This document shows, piece after piece, positions 27,121 to 37,100 of a stretch of 64,000 bases of DNA. Made by a program: the position numbers and the translations under genes. Under the pieces are notes generated by a model, which saw nothing but the letters and a program-made list of their open reading frames with translations, made no database searches and was not told the origin of the DNA. The first letter of the stretch is position 1. Each line of letters starts with the position of its first letter. Source of the DNA: Marinicellulosiphila megalodicopiae (GTDB taxonomy: Bacteria; Pseudomonadota; Gammaproteobacteria; Pseudomonadales; Natronospirillaceae); assembly GCF_045862395.1 (NCBI RefSeq), contig NZ_AP023087.1, positions 3,224,001 through 3,288,000 on the forward strand. Direction: 5' to 3'.

Positions 27121-28260
27121 ATGCAAATCAGATCATTCCTATTACCAATTATGTTGGCTACGTCTGTATCATTCGTTGCTTGCTCTTCATCTGATGATGA
27201 AAAAGACGCGAAGCCAGTTGAAGCTGTTGAAACATCTCATGCAGATATGTCGGCAAAAGCCCATTCAGAAATGTCAGAAAAATCAGACGCGATGTCTGAA
27301 GAAATGGCAACTGAAGAAGATATGAAAAAAGAATCCTCTCAATCTGAAAAACACTTAAGCTATTACATTGGTTTTAATGTTTCTTCAAGCATCAAAGCAT
27401 CTGACAGCTTTACGTTAGTATTAGACCAAGCTATTACTGGTTTATTAGATGGTGCTAATGGTGTTGAGTCATCAGTTAGCGCTGAACAACTTCAAGCTGC
27501 TGATGCGTTATTACGTGCACAATTTGAAGAAAAGCAAGCCGCTGCTGAAGCTGAAACTGAAGAAAAAGAAGTAATGGCACCTTCTGAAGAACTAAAAATG
27601 GCTGAACAGCATTTAAGCTATTACATTGGCTTTAATATCTCTTCAAGCATCATCGCATCTAAATCCTTTGAATTAGATACAGACTCTTCAATTGAAGGTC
27701 TAACAGATGGCGCAAACGGAGTTGAGTCAAAAGTAACTCCAGAGCAATTAGAAGCGGCAGATGCTGAACTTCGCGCACAGTTTGAAGCAAAACAAGCAGA
27801 GTTAAATAAAGAGCAAATGGCTCAACAACAAGAAGCACAAAAAGCAGCAATGGCACAAGCCGAAGCTGCAAAAGTTGATGGGTTAGCATTTTTAGAAGCA
27901 AACAAAGCAAAAGAAGGCGTCATGACGACAGATTCTGGTTTACAGTACTCTGTGATCACTAAAGGTGATGCCTCTTCAGCTATGCCAAGCCCTGCTGATT
28001 CAGTAAAAGTGCATTACCATGGCACATTAACTAATGGCACGGTTTTCGATTCATCTGTCAATCGTGGCGAACCGATTTCATTCCCTTTAAACGGTGTAAT
28101 ATCTGGTTGGACAGAAGGCTTACAATTAATGCAAGTTGGCGACACGTTCCGTTTTTTCATTCCTAGTGAATTAGCTTATGGCGCGCGCTCAACTGGAATG
28201 ATTCCAGCAAATTCAGTATTGATTTTTGATGTTGAATTATTAGGCATTAACGCTGAGTAA
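27121..28260 (+). CDS. FKBP-type peptidyl-prolyl isomerase lipoprotein with duplicated N-terminal domain
   Basis: A 379-residue lipoprotein of the FkpA/Mip type. Start chosen at 27121 (TAAGG box upstream), which gives a compact signal peptide ending FVAC (Cys21). An acidic, Met/Ser-rich linker follows. Two copies of the N-terminal helical domain come next (about 78-141 and 164-227), both beginning HLSYYIGFN and both containing DGANGVES and AADA.LRAQFE. A Gln/Ala-rich helix leads to the FKBP domain (295-377; VHYHGTLTNGTVFDSS, GWTEGLQLM, IPSELAYG). The family catalyses prolyl isomerisation and chaperones envelope proteins. Mip-like proteins normally have one N-terminal domain, so the duplication is unusual. 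Confidence 0.85.
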   Translation: MQIRSFLLPIMLATSVSFVACSSSDDEKDAKPVEAVETSHADMSAKAHSEMSEKSDAMSEEMATEEDMKKESSQSEKHLSYYIGFNVSSSIKASDSFTLVLDQAITGLLDGANGVESSVSAEQLQAADALLRAQFEEKQAAAEAETEEKEVMAPSEELKMAEQHLSYYIGFNISSSIIASKSFELDTDSSIEGLTDGANGVESKVTPEQLEAADAELRAQFEAKQAELNKEQMAQQQEAQKAAMAQAEAAKVDGLAFLEANKAKEGVMTTDSGLQYSVITKGDASSAMPSPADSVKVHYHGTLTNGTVFDSSVNRGEPISFPLNGVISGWTEGLQLMQVGDTFRFFIPSELAYGARSTGMIPANSVLIFDVELLGINAE

Positions 28261-28308
28261 TTTGAAATACTTTTTAAAAAGCTTATAAAACTAGGCTTTT
28301 TAAAATAC

Positions 28309-28343
28309 AAAGACCCACCTCGATTGAGCTGGGTCTTTTTTTT
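28309..28343 (+). terminator. Rho-independent terminator after the FKBP gene
   Basis: The stem GACCCA/TGGGTC around a short loop is followed by eight Ts on the plus strand. Confidence 0.85.
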
Positions 28344-28391
28344 GGTTATGTGTTTTTTTTAGTTGAAAAGAGTCAATTCACCTAAAGCTTA

Positions 28392-29759
28392 CTAAGTATT
28401 TAATAAACCAGGCAATGGACCACCACAAATACTTTCTAAACCAAAGGTATCCACGTCAGTAAACCCCATTGCATGTGCAATTGAAATATACACATCGTTA
28501 TGGGCTTTTGGATCATTTGAATAATCTAATTTTTGTCCAACATTTAACGCACCACCTAAGTTACCCGCTAAGGTGAATGGAATATTACGACGACCATGCT
28601 GGCCAAAATCAGAGTGTTCACTGGTCCACACTAACAATGTGTTATCTAACATCGTGCCATCACCTTCGGGTATGGATGCTAATTTATCCACAAAATACGC
28701 AAAACGTTTGCCGTACCATTCAGCGATTTTACGACGGTTACCAGCATTAGCATTATAGTTATCATGCGTGTAGCTGTGATGGTCAGAGTTTAAACCTAGT
28801 GATGGGAATGTTTCACCACTAGCGCCATTACTCCATTGTAACGTGGCTATACGAGTTTGGTCACAGGCAAACGCATGGGTGATGATGTCCATCATGCCTT
28901 CACCTTCGAAAATATAATCTTCTTCTGAGTTACGACCGTCTCTTTCTTTAGGTGGAATAGAGCAGACAGAAGCGTTTACCGCTGCCGCTTTTTCTTCTTT
29001 CTCTAGACGGATTTCGATTTCACGAATCCCAGTTAAGTGCGCTTCAATTTTACGACGATCCTCTGAGGCCACATTATTTAATACTGCATTTAGTTCATCC
29101 CTTACCACATCCAATGCACTTTTTTTGTAAGAGATGGCACGCAGTGCGGCTGGATCATAGTAGGTGGCACTGCTTGGAGTCACGCCATTAAATATCTGAT
29201 TGTGTAAATTTGACACATTGCTTACTGGACGAATTGGATTACCTGCGGAAGGAAAAATTTGGTTAGCTGAAAAGAAGCCCGTTTTTACGCCAGCATTAAT
29301 GACTTTAAATTTAGTTAGAGTGGCTTCACTTTGTGCTAAACGATTCCCTAAATAATGATCAATGGAGATACCTTGTGCATCCCAAGTTCGACCACTGTGT
29401 GGATCCGTGCCTGGGTCAGTGGTTAATGCGCCAGTAAATAGCATGGCAGCGGTGGATGGATGACCGTTTTCAATACGTTGAGCGTCATAACTTTTCATAT
29501 CAATACCGTGCAAATAGGTAATGTGATTTTTATAAGCCTCCACTGGTTGTAAAACCGATTGAAACATCATGTTTGTGCCGTTTCCTGTTGGTACAACTTC
29601 TTGTGCAATACCATTTGGCGTACTGATAAAACATACACGTTTTGGTACATTAACCGCAGCTTGCGCCTGTAAAACTGGGATGAACGGTGCGGCAGATGCC
29701 ACACCTAATGTTTTGATTAAATTACGACGATTGTAATTATTAAATAATGATTTATTCAT
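28392..29759 (-). CDS. Tat-exported DUF1552 (HXXSHH family) protein, copy 1
   Basis: A 455-residue DUF1552 protein. Start chosen at 29759 (AAGGA box), which puts the twin-arginine signal NRRNLIKTLGVASAA near the N-terminus; export as a folded protein is inferred. The family's His-rich motif appears as DHHSYTHDN, and the C-terminal block has TSEHSDFGQHGRRNIPF, a pattern resembling alkaline-phosphatase-superfamily metal sites. No reaction is known for the family. It begins 10 bases after the stop of the DUF1592-type gene, forming a two-gene cassette. It is highly similar throughout to copy 2 at 32786-34147. Confidence 0.85.
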   Translation of the reverse strand: MNKSLFNNYNRRNLIKTLGVASAAPFIPVLQAQAAVNVPKRVCFISTPNGIAQEVVPTGNGTNMMFQSVLQPVEAYKNHITYLHGIDMKSYDAQRIENGHPSTAAMLFTGALTTDPGTDPHSGRTWDAQGISIDHYLGNRLAQSEATLTKFKVINAGVKTGFFSANQIFPSAGNPIRPVSNVSNLHNQIFNGVTPSSATYYDPAALRAISYKKSALDVVRDELNAVLNNVASEDRRKIEAHLTGIREIEIRLEKEEKAAAVNASVCSIPPKERDGRNSEEDYIFEGEGMMDIITHAFACDQTRIATLQWSNGASGETFPSLGLNSDHHSYTHDNYNANAGNRRKIAEWYGKRFAYFVDKLASIPEGDGTMLDNTLLVWTSEHSDFGQHGRRNIPFTLAGNLGGALNVGQKLDYSNDPKAHNDVYISIAHAMGFTDVDTFGLESICGGPLPGLLNT

Positions 29760-29769
29760 GACACTGTCC

Positions 29770-32460
29770 TTAATTAGATTGAGTTCGACGATGACTAAAT
29801 GCATCGGTTTGGGTAATCGAGATAATCACATCGAAAATACTGCCACCCGCGGCTTGTGAAAATTGAAGGCTTTGTGCGATTGAGCAATCATCATGTGTGT
29901 TGGGTTTGCGACCATTTGCAAACACAAACCATTGGTATGAGTAACAGGCCTGAGTTTGTTCACCACTTGCTAATATAGATTGCATTTGTTCGGCGCCTTC
30001 AAAGGTTTGATTAAGCTCACCTACGGCGAAAAATTCTCCTGTCACATCAATATCCCGTAACGTACCATCATAACTTTCTATTTGATCGATCCATTTACCA
30101 ACTTCATCGTAATGGTCGAAACCAAAGCCAATTGGGTTCATTAAACTATGACACCCAGCACAATCAGGATTAGTGATTAATTCTAAAAAGTATTCCCTTG
30201 GGGATTTACCTTCTGTATCTAATGTTTCTGTACTTATTCCTGCTGGCGCTGCTGGAATTACATCGCATAACAGGCGTTGACGCACAAACTTTCCTCGTCT
30301 AGTAGAATCAAAACTTGAGCTTAAAAAACCGCCACGAGTCAAAATGCCTTTACGTTTAAATCCTGCTAAATCGTATTTATTAAATCCATCCTCAAAGGTT
30401 TCAATCGGTTGGGCGTTCACATCGTATAGCGCTTTGCCTGCTTCGTTTAGATAACCAAATTCAACTGAGAATAAATCTTGGAAGGCGCCACCGCTAAAGA
30501 CTAAATCAAGGATTGTACGGGATACATCCTCAATGCCTGCGTTTAATGGTTCATAATCTTCTTCGTCAAACCAACCATCTTCGACAATATCTTCCATCTT
30601 AGGGATCCCCAACCACTGAGTATGAAATGAACTAATTGTGGACTGTGCTTTAGGGTCTGCCAACATACGCTCAGCTTGTGTTTTGATTTGAAGTTTTGAA
30701 CTTAATTGATTGGTTTTGGCTGCTTCAAATAACACATCATCAGGAATAGAACGCCAAATAAAACTCGCCAAGCGTGATGCGATTTCGTATTGATTTAATT
30801 TCACCACGTGATTGTTAATTGGTTGGGTTAAATCCATTTCCAATTGATATAAAAAGTTAGGCGATACTAACATCGTAACCAATAAATACTGAGCACCTTC
30901 ATCAAAATTATTTTGTTCACTTTTAACGGTTAAATATAGCTCTTTTAATCTTAATTTCTCATCTTGCGTTAATGGGCGTCGATATAACTTCAAACCTATT
31001 TCATCGATAATTTTATCTGCACAGGCATCATCTTTGTTTGGACAATCCATCCAGTTTGATAAGTTTTTAATGGCATCTTGTGCAATTATTTCTGCTGCTT
31101 CCCAATTATTTTCTATTTGAATATTCGACATCGGATGTTTTGTGTTTACTTTAAAATTTCCGATGAACTCATCGATTGAAAACCCCGATTCTTTATGGGG
31201 GTGCGTATTAAATACATCGCGCAAAGTATTTTGGTATTGCTCGTTATTGATTCTAATTAACCCGCCAAAACTTGCATCCACGCCATTTGTGCAAGCTGCT
31301 GCATCTCCTTGGATTGGTAGTGTGTCTATCTCTGGCACACAATCGCTCAAATCAAGACAAAGGGGCATTTTTTTATACACAATAATGCCGCTTACTTTTG
31401 CATATCCAAGCGATGGAATAAAATCGATATTCAGTTCACCATCGCTAACAGTCACATCGAATTGATCCGTGACGTATGCGTAGTTGTTTTTGACATTGGC
31501 TTTAGAAATTTCAAAATTCGATAACGTTCGACTGCCTTCTATGTCTACATGAAATATATTTTGTATTGGATCTTGTTCGTAACCATTTGCAAACAGTATT
31601 TGAACCTGATATTCGCTATCTGGAACGGGAATGGCATACTTAAAATCACCTCTTCGCTCAGTTAAAATTAACTCTTTAAGGTGACCTTTTGGATCAAAAT
31701 CGTCAATTTTGTAGGCTGTGCCTCCTAAGAAAAAATCATCTTCAAAGTAAAAATCATCAGATCCACCTGCGTTAATGACAGCATATTGAGTAATGCTATT
31801 AAACTCATCTCTCGAATCAAAAGGAATATAAATTTCTATATCTAATTTATTGATGCGCTTTAAATAGGCTTTGATTTTTTCAGCGCAGGTTCGATCGCAA
31901 TCTGTGGGTTTAAATAACGGAGCTTCAGGCATTGTTAAATTTGTAATGGATACAAACGAAAGGTCTTTTATTGATGGTAAAAGATTTGCACGTCCACCAT
32001 CGCCTTTTTCATCATGACAGGCTACGCACATGCTGTTATACAACTCTTGGCCCTCTGCTATATCTGTGTTGGGCTTTATATCATCAGGACAGTTATTATT
32101 TTCACATTGGGTATTTTCTGTATTTGTTTGCGTATTTGTATTCGTTTCTGTTTGTGAAACGGTCATTGTTTGCGTGACTGTTTCTGTTTCTGTTTCTGTT
32201 TCTGTTTGAGAAACCGATATTGTTTGCGTGGTCGTTTGCGTTTTCGTTTCGGAGTTTGTTTGTGTTTCTGGGCATTCATTCCTGTTAGTTACTGCTGTTA
32301 TATCCGTACATGAATCTACTTGAGTATTTACTGATTGAGGGTCTTGCTGTTGTTTATTTTTTTCAGCAGGTAATAATTCATTACAACCATTCATAAAAAT
32401 AATAATAGTCAGTGCAACTATTATATTTATCAGTGAATGACATTTTATTGGTTGTCTCAT
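29770..32460 (-). CDS. Cytochrome-c-like DUF1587/1595/1592/1588/1585 lipoprotein with malectin-like domain, copy 1
   Basis: An 896-residue lipoprotein. Start chosen at 32460 (AAGGA box eight bases upstream), giving lipobox MNGC. A Thr/Gln/Glu low-complexity stalk of QTET repeats follows, then a haem-binding CVACH with DEKGDGG, a malectin-like carbohydrate-binding domain (VINAGGSDDFYF ... FHVDIEG), and the chain of planctomycete-type domains DUF1587 to DUF1585. That chain includes a second haem-type motif CAGCH in CHSLMNPIGFGFDHYDEVGKW and ends ITQTDAFSHRRTQSN. Such proteins pair with DUF1552 proteins in planctomycetes and marine gammaproteobacteria. The role is unknown; an outer-membrane redox or sugar-related enzyme is inference. 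Confidence 0.8.
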   Translation of the reverse strand: MRQPIKCHSLINIIVALTIIIFMNGCNELLPAEKNKQQQDPQSVNTQVDSCTDITAVTNRNECPETQTNSETKTQTTTQTISVSQTETETETETVTQTMTVSQTETNTNTQTNTENTQCENNNCPDDIKPNTDIAEGQELYNSMCVACHDEKGDGGRANLLPSIKDLSFVSITNLTMPEAPLFKPTDCDRTCAEKIKAYLKRINKLDIEIYIPFDSRDEFNSITQYAVINAGGSDDFYFEDDFFLGGTAYKIDDFDPKGHLKELILTERRGDFKYAIPVPDSEYQVQILFANGYEQDPIQNIFHVDIEGSRTLSNFEISKANVKNNYAYVTDQFDVTVSDGELNIDFIPSLGYAKVSGIIVYKKMPLCLDLSDCVPEIDTLPIQGDAAACTNGVDASFGGLIRINNEQYQNTLRDVFNTHPHKESGFSIDEFIGNFKVNTKHPMSNIQIENNWEAAEIIAQDAIKNLSNWMDCPNKDDACADKIIDEIGLKLYRRPLTQDEKLRLKELYLTVKSEQNNFDEGAQYLLVTMLVSPNFLYQLEMDLTQPINNHVVKLNQYEIASRLASFIWRSIPDDVLFEAAKTNQLSSKLQIKTQAERMLADPKAQSTISSFHTQWLGIPKMEDIVEDGWFDEEDYEPLNAGIEDVSRTILDLVFSGGAFQDLFSVEFGYLNEAGKALYDVNAQPIETFEDGFNKYDLAGFKRKGILTRGGFLSSSFDSTRRGKFVRQRLLCDVIPAAPAGISTETLDTEGKSPREYFLELITNPDCAGCHSLMNPIGFGFDHYDEVGKWIDQIESYDGTLRDIDVTGEFFAVGELNQTFEGAEQMQSILASGEQTQACYSYQWFVFANGRKPNTHDDCSIAQSLQFSQAAGGSIFDVIISITQTDAFSHRRTQSN

Positions 32461-32785
32461 AGTGTTTTCCTTTTTTACAAAGTGATCTACCATTTCAAAA
32501 CAATTATTTAAAATAATAAACCAGTTAAAAATGATGATTTTATAAAATCAATTTCACCAATATCCTTAACAATCCTTTGAGGATTTAAGATAAATACAGG
32601 ATGTTTAAAAAGCCCTAGCGGGTCAGTTTTTTAATAGAAAAAGCGCGTAGATTCTTTTTATAAATTCATATTACGCCGATGTAATATTCAATTTGATGCA
32701 AAAAAAAGCCTGAACAAAAAAATGTTCAGGCTGTAGGGGATATTGATATTGTTTTTTTCTTACAAACAATATCTAACCTGATTAT
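32461..32785. other. 325-bp gap between the two cassettes
   Basis: It contains the terminator of the upstream cassette (32698-32732) and about 200 bp of AT-rich sequence that should carry the promoter of the downstream cassette. No gene is seen. Confidence 0.5.
32698..32732 (-). terminator. Terminator of the upstream DUF1592-DUF1552 cassette
   Basis: A perfect ten-base stem AGCCTGAACA (32707-32716) with TGTTCAGGCT (32723-32732), followed on the minus strand by seven Ts. Confidence 0.85.
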
Positions 32786-34147
32786 TTATGTATTTAACAA
32801 CCCAGGTAATGGACCTTCACAAATATCGGCAAAACCAAATTTGTTCACATCGGTTAGTCCCATTGCATGCGCAATTGAAATATACACATCGTTGTGGGCT
32901 TTGGTGTTATTTGAATAATCTAATTTTTGTCCAACATTCATTGCGCCTCCCAAGTTACCCGCTAAAGTAAATGGAATATTACGACGACCATGCTGACCAA
33001 AATCGGAATGTTCACTGGTCCAAACCAATAATGTGTTATCTAACATCGTGCCTTCACCTTCAGGTATCGATGCTAATTTATTCACAAAATACGCAAAACG
33101 TTTCCCGTACCATTCACCGATTTTACGACGGTTACCAGCATTACCATTATAGTTATCATGGGTGTAGCTGTGATGGTCAGAATTTAAGCCCATTGAAGGG
33201 AATGTTTCACCACTAGCTCCATTGGACCATTGTAACGTGGCAACACGAGTTTGGTCACAAGCAAACGCATGGCTTAGAATATCCATCATACCTTCACCTT
33301 CGAAAATATAATCTTCTTCTGAGTTACTACCGTTTCTTTCTCCAGGTGGAATAGTACAGTTTGCTGACGTTGTTCCACTTTGTTCAAAACTCAATCGAGT
33401 TTCAATTTCGCGAATGCCGTTTAAATGCGCTGATATTTTATGACGATCTTCAGACGCTACTTTATTCATCACAAGGTTTAGTTCTTCCATTACGGAATCT
33501 AACACGCTCTTTTTGTTTGCAATGGCACGCAAAGCAGCTTGGTCTACAGTATTTGTAGTACCTGTCTGCACACCATTAAACACGCGGCCATGTAAGTTAC
33601 CCACATTGCTTTCTGGACGAATTGCATTGCCTGCAGATGGAAAAACTTGGTTTGCAGAGAAGAAACCCACTTTTACCCCAGCGTTGATCACTTTAAATTT
33701 TGTGCTGGTTTCGCTGCTTTGAGATAATCGATTGCCCAAATATTGGTCAATAGAGATACCGTCAGCATCCCAAGTTCGACCACTGTGTGGATCCGTGCCT
33801 GGGTCAAGCGTTAATGCACCCGTCCATAACATGGCAACAGTCGATGGATGACCATTTTCAATAGGTTTGGCGTAATAACTTTTCATATCAATACCGTGCA
33901 AATAGGTAATTTGATTTTTATAAGCTTGTAATGGCTGTAATACAGACTGAAACGCCATGTTTGTGCCGTTTCCTGTTGGTACAACTTCTTGTGCAATACC
34001 ATTTGGCGTACTGATAAAACATACACGTTTTGGTGTATTAACCGCAGCTTCAGCTTGTAAAATCGGTATGAAAGGTGCGGCAGATGCCACACCTAGCGTT
34101 TTAATTAAATTACGACGATTATAATTTTTAAATAATGATTTATTCAT
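32786..34147 (-). CDS. Tat-exported DUF1552 (HXXSHH family) protein, copy 2
   Basis: A 453-residue paralogue of 28392-29759, nearly identical in its Tat signal (NRRNLIKTLGVASAA), the DHHSYTHDN motif and the SEHSDFGQHGRRNIPF block. The differences cluster in the central helical part. Start chosen at 34147 because a ribosome site (AAGGG) and the Tat signal follow the pattern of copy 1. It begins 10 bases after the stop of its partner gene, the same spacing as in copy 1, which shows the whole cassette was duplicated. Confidence 0.85.
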   Translation of the reverse strand: MNKSLFKNYNRRNLIKTLGVASAAPFIPILQAEAAVNTPKRVCFISTPNGIAQEVVPTGNGTNMAFQSVLQPLQAYKNQITYLHGIDMKSYYAKPIENGHPSTVAMLWTGALTLDPGTDPHSGRTWDADGISIDQYLGNRLSQSSETSTKFKVINAGVKVGFFSANQVFPSAGNAIRPESNVGNLHGRVFNGVQTGTTNTVDQAALRAIANKKSVLDSVMEELNLVMNKVASEDRHKISAHLNGIREIETRLSFEQSGTTSANCTIPPGERNGSNSEEDYIFEGEGMMDILSHAFACDQTRVATLQWSNGASGETFPSMGLNSDHHSYTHDNYNGNAGNRRKIGEWYGKRFAYFVNKLASIPEGEGTMLDNTLLVWTSEHSDFGQHGRRNIPFTLAGNLGGAMNVGQKLDYSNNTKAHNDVYISIAHAMGLTDVNKFGFADICEGPLPGLLNT

Positions 34148-34157
34148 GATAACACCC

Positions 34158-37100
34158 TTAGTTAGATTGAGTTCTACGATGACTAAATGCATCTGTTTGG
34201 GTAATCGCGATGATCACATCTAATATGCTACCGCCCGCGTCTTGTGAAATTTGAATGCCTTGAGATAATGAACAAGCATCTTCAATTCTTGGTGTACGAC
34301 CATTAGCGTAAGCAAACCACTGGTATGAGTAACAAACTTTGGTATCTACACTGCTCGCTAACAACGCTTGCAATTCATCTGCACCGGTAAATGTTTGGTT
34401 GATGTCGGTGGTTGCGAACAATTCACCTGAGTCATCAATATCCCATAGCGATTGATCCTTCTTATTTAGCTCTTGATCTTGCCATTTACCGACTTCATCG
34501 AAATGATCAAAACCAAAACCGATCGGATCCATCAATTTATGACAACCCCCACAAGATGGTTTGGAAACGTGTAAATTATAAGCTTCACGTGGTGACAATC
34601 CAGCTTTTACTTCAAAGTTCCCAGCCGCACCAGGAGGTGCCGGTGGAATCACGCCACACAACACTGCTTGACGGATAAACTTACCACGTCGTGGGGTGTT
34701 GTGATTTGCACTTAAGAATGGTCCACGAGTCAAGATACCAGTACGGTTAGCTGTGGATAGTTGGTACTTATTAAAACCATCATCAAAGGTTTCAATAGGA
34801 TTACCATTCACGTCATAAAACGCTTTACCAGCATCATTTAAATAACCGTAATCCACTGTGTACAAGTCTTCAAATGAACCGTCATTACTGACTAGATCAA
34901 TAATCGTACGTTTCACATCACCAATACCCGCCATTTTTTCATCATAATGTGCGTCAACAGTATCCACTTTCCCAGAACCCATCCATTGTAAATGGAATTC
35001 GCTTATTGTTACATCCGCTTTAGGATCCGCCAACATGCGCTCAGCTTGAGCTTTGATGCCTTCTTTTGTAGCCAATTGATTTGTTCTTGCTGCTTCAAAT
35101 AACGCTGCATCTGGAATCGAGCGCCATAAGAAACTTGCTAAGCGCGCTGCAATTTCATACTGACCTAACTTCACAATGTTGTTACCTACTGTTGCTGTTA
35201 AATCAAGCTCTAGCTGATATATGAAGTTTGGCGACGCTAACATTGCACGTAATAGTGTTATCGCTCCATCATCGAAACTGTTGCTACGATCTTTTGCTTC
35301 GGTATACACAGCTTTTAGTCTAGTTTTTTCTGCATTAGTCACTGGACGACGGAATAATTTTAAACCTATTTCATCAATGATTTTATCTGCACAAGCATCA
35401 TTTTTACTCGCACAACTTATCCAGCTGCCCATATTAGCAACCGCGTTAGGTGTTAATCTTTCCATTGACTCTAAATACTGTTCGAGAACAATTTCTGTAA
35501 TTGAGTCTTTATAGTTAACATTAAAGTTGCCTAGTTTTTCATCAGTGGTAAATGTCGCCGTATAGTCGGTTTGTGCGAAGAACACATCACGCATTGTATT
35601 TTTGAATTGCAAGTTACTGATACGTAATAAGCTTGTGAAACTTGCATCAATGCCATTGGAACAAGATTGTGAATCACCCGCTATTGGTACTTGTTTAACA
35701 ACGTCAACACACTCTCTGCCTTCGTAACATGCAAAGTTATCATAGATATAGTCAGCAAATTCTTTCGCACATTCACCCACACAAGTCTCAGCGTATTCAA
35801 ATGGCATTTTTAAGCTGATGTACGTTGTTAATTGTTCACGAGTATCACACACAACACAATCAGATTGAACAAGTGCGCCGCCTAATACAGAACCTTCACC
35901 ATTTTCATCACCATGGCAACCTTGGCAACTTGTTTGGTATCTTTCAGGCATTGTAGGTTCTCTGTAAACAACAAGGCCGTTAACCGTTGCATTTGCAAGC
36001 GATTTAACGAAATCAATATTTAATACACCATCAGTGACAACTACATCAAAACGAATTGTTTTATAAGCACTGTCTTGGCCGCCTGTTGTTTTGAAAATGT
36101 CGAAGTTTTCTAACGCTCTAACACCTTCTAAATCAACATGGAATTGACGCTGATCTGGACCGTCGTGATATAGCTCTGCAAACCAGAATTCAACTTGATG
36201 TTCACCGTTTTGAACTGGAATTTCATATTTAAAATCGCCCCAGCGTTCTGATGAGAATAATAAGTCGTCTTCAGTGCCGGCAATTTCACGCTCAGCGTTG
36301 TCATTACCCGTACCATCAATTTCAACAAAGTATTTATCAGCTTCGAATTGGATTCCAGTTTTAGTAGAAGTAAAACCTGATTTACTACCAGCGTTAATCG
36401 CTACTTCCACAACCATTTCTAATTCATGCTCTTCTACAGGTGGTTCAATTACCACGTCATCTAACAAATTATTGATGTAAAGTAAGTAACCTTGGATTTT
36501 TGTCGCACACTCTGCATTACAAGATTTAGGGTCAAATAATGGTGCTTCAGGCATTGATAAATCAGTAATTCCTACAAAGCTGCCGTCTTTTAATGCAGGA
36601 CGTAAATCGGCTCTGCCACCGTCGCCTTTCTCATCGTGACAATCAACACACATAGCAGTATATAAATCTTTACCTGCTAACTCTTCTGCGTTCATTGCAC
36701 GTTTGCCAGGACAACCGTTATTAGCTGATGTACCAATTTCATTTGGACATTCATCTATGTTATCTGCAATCCCGTCATTATCAGAATCAACTGGTGTCAC
36801 ATCAATTGGACAGCCTTGATTGTTTGCATCACCAAATTCGTTAGGGCATGAATCAACGTCATCTGTCACGCCATCGTTATCTGTGTCAAGTGCAACCACA
36901 GGGCATCCATTATTATTTGATTCACCATATTGATTTGGACATTGATCTAAAGAATCAACAATGCCGTCATTGTCCATATCACTTTGAAATGGGAAGGATT
37001 GTATGAATAACGCAATATGCGCAGAGCATTGATTGTCACAAGCTGAAACATCACCAAATGGCATTTTTTCTTCTAAGTAAGTCGTTAAAGCACTTGTATC

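Noticed and set aside
32100..32270. Tandem short repeats as a CRISPR-like or microsatellite element
   Set aside because: They encode the QTET-type low-complexity stalk of the lipoprotein in frame; there are no spacers.
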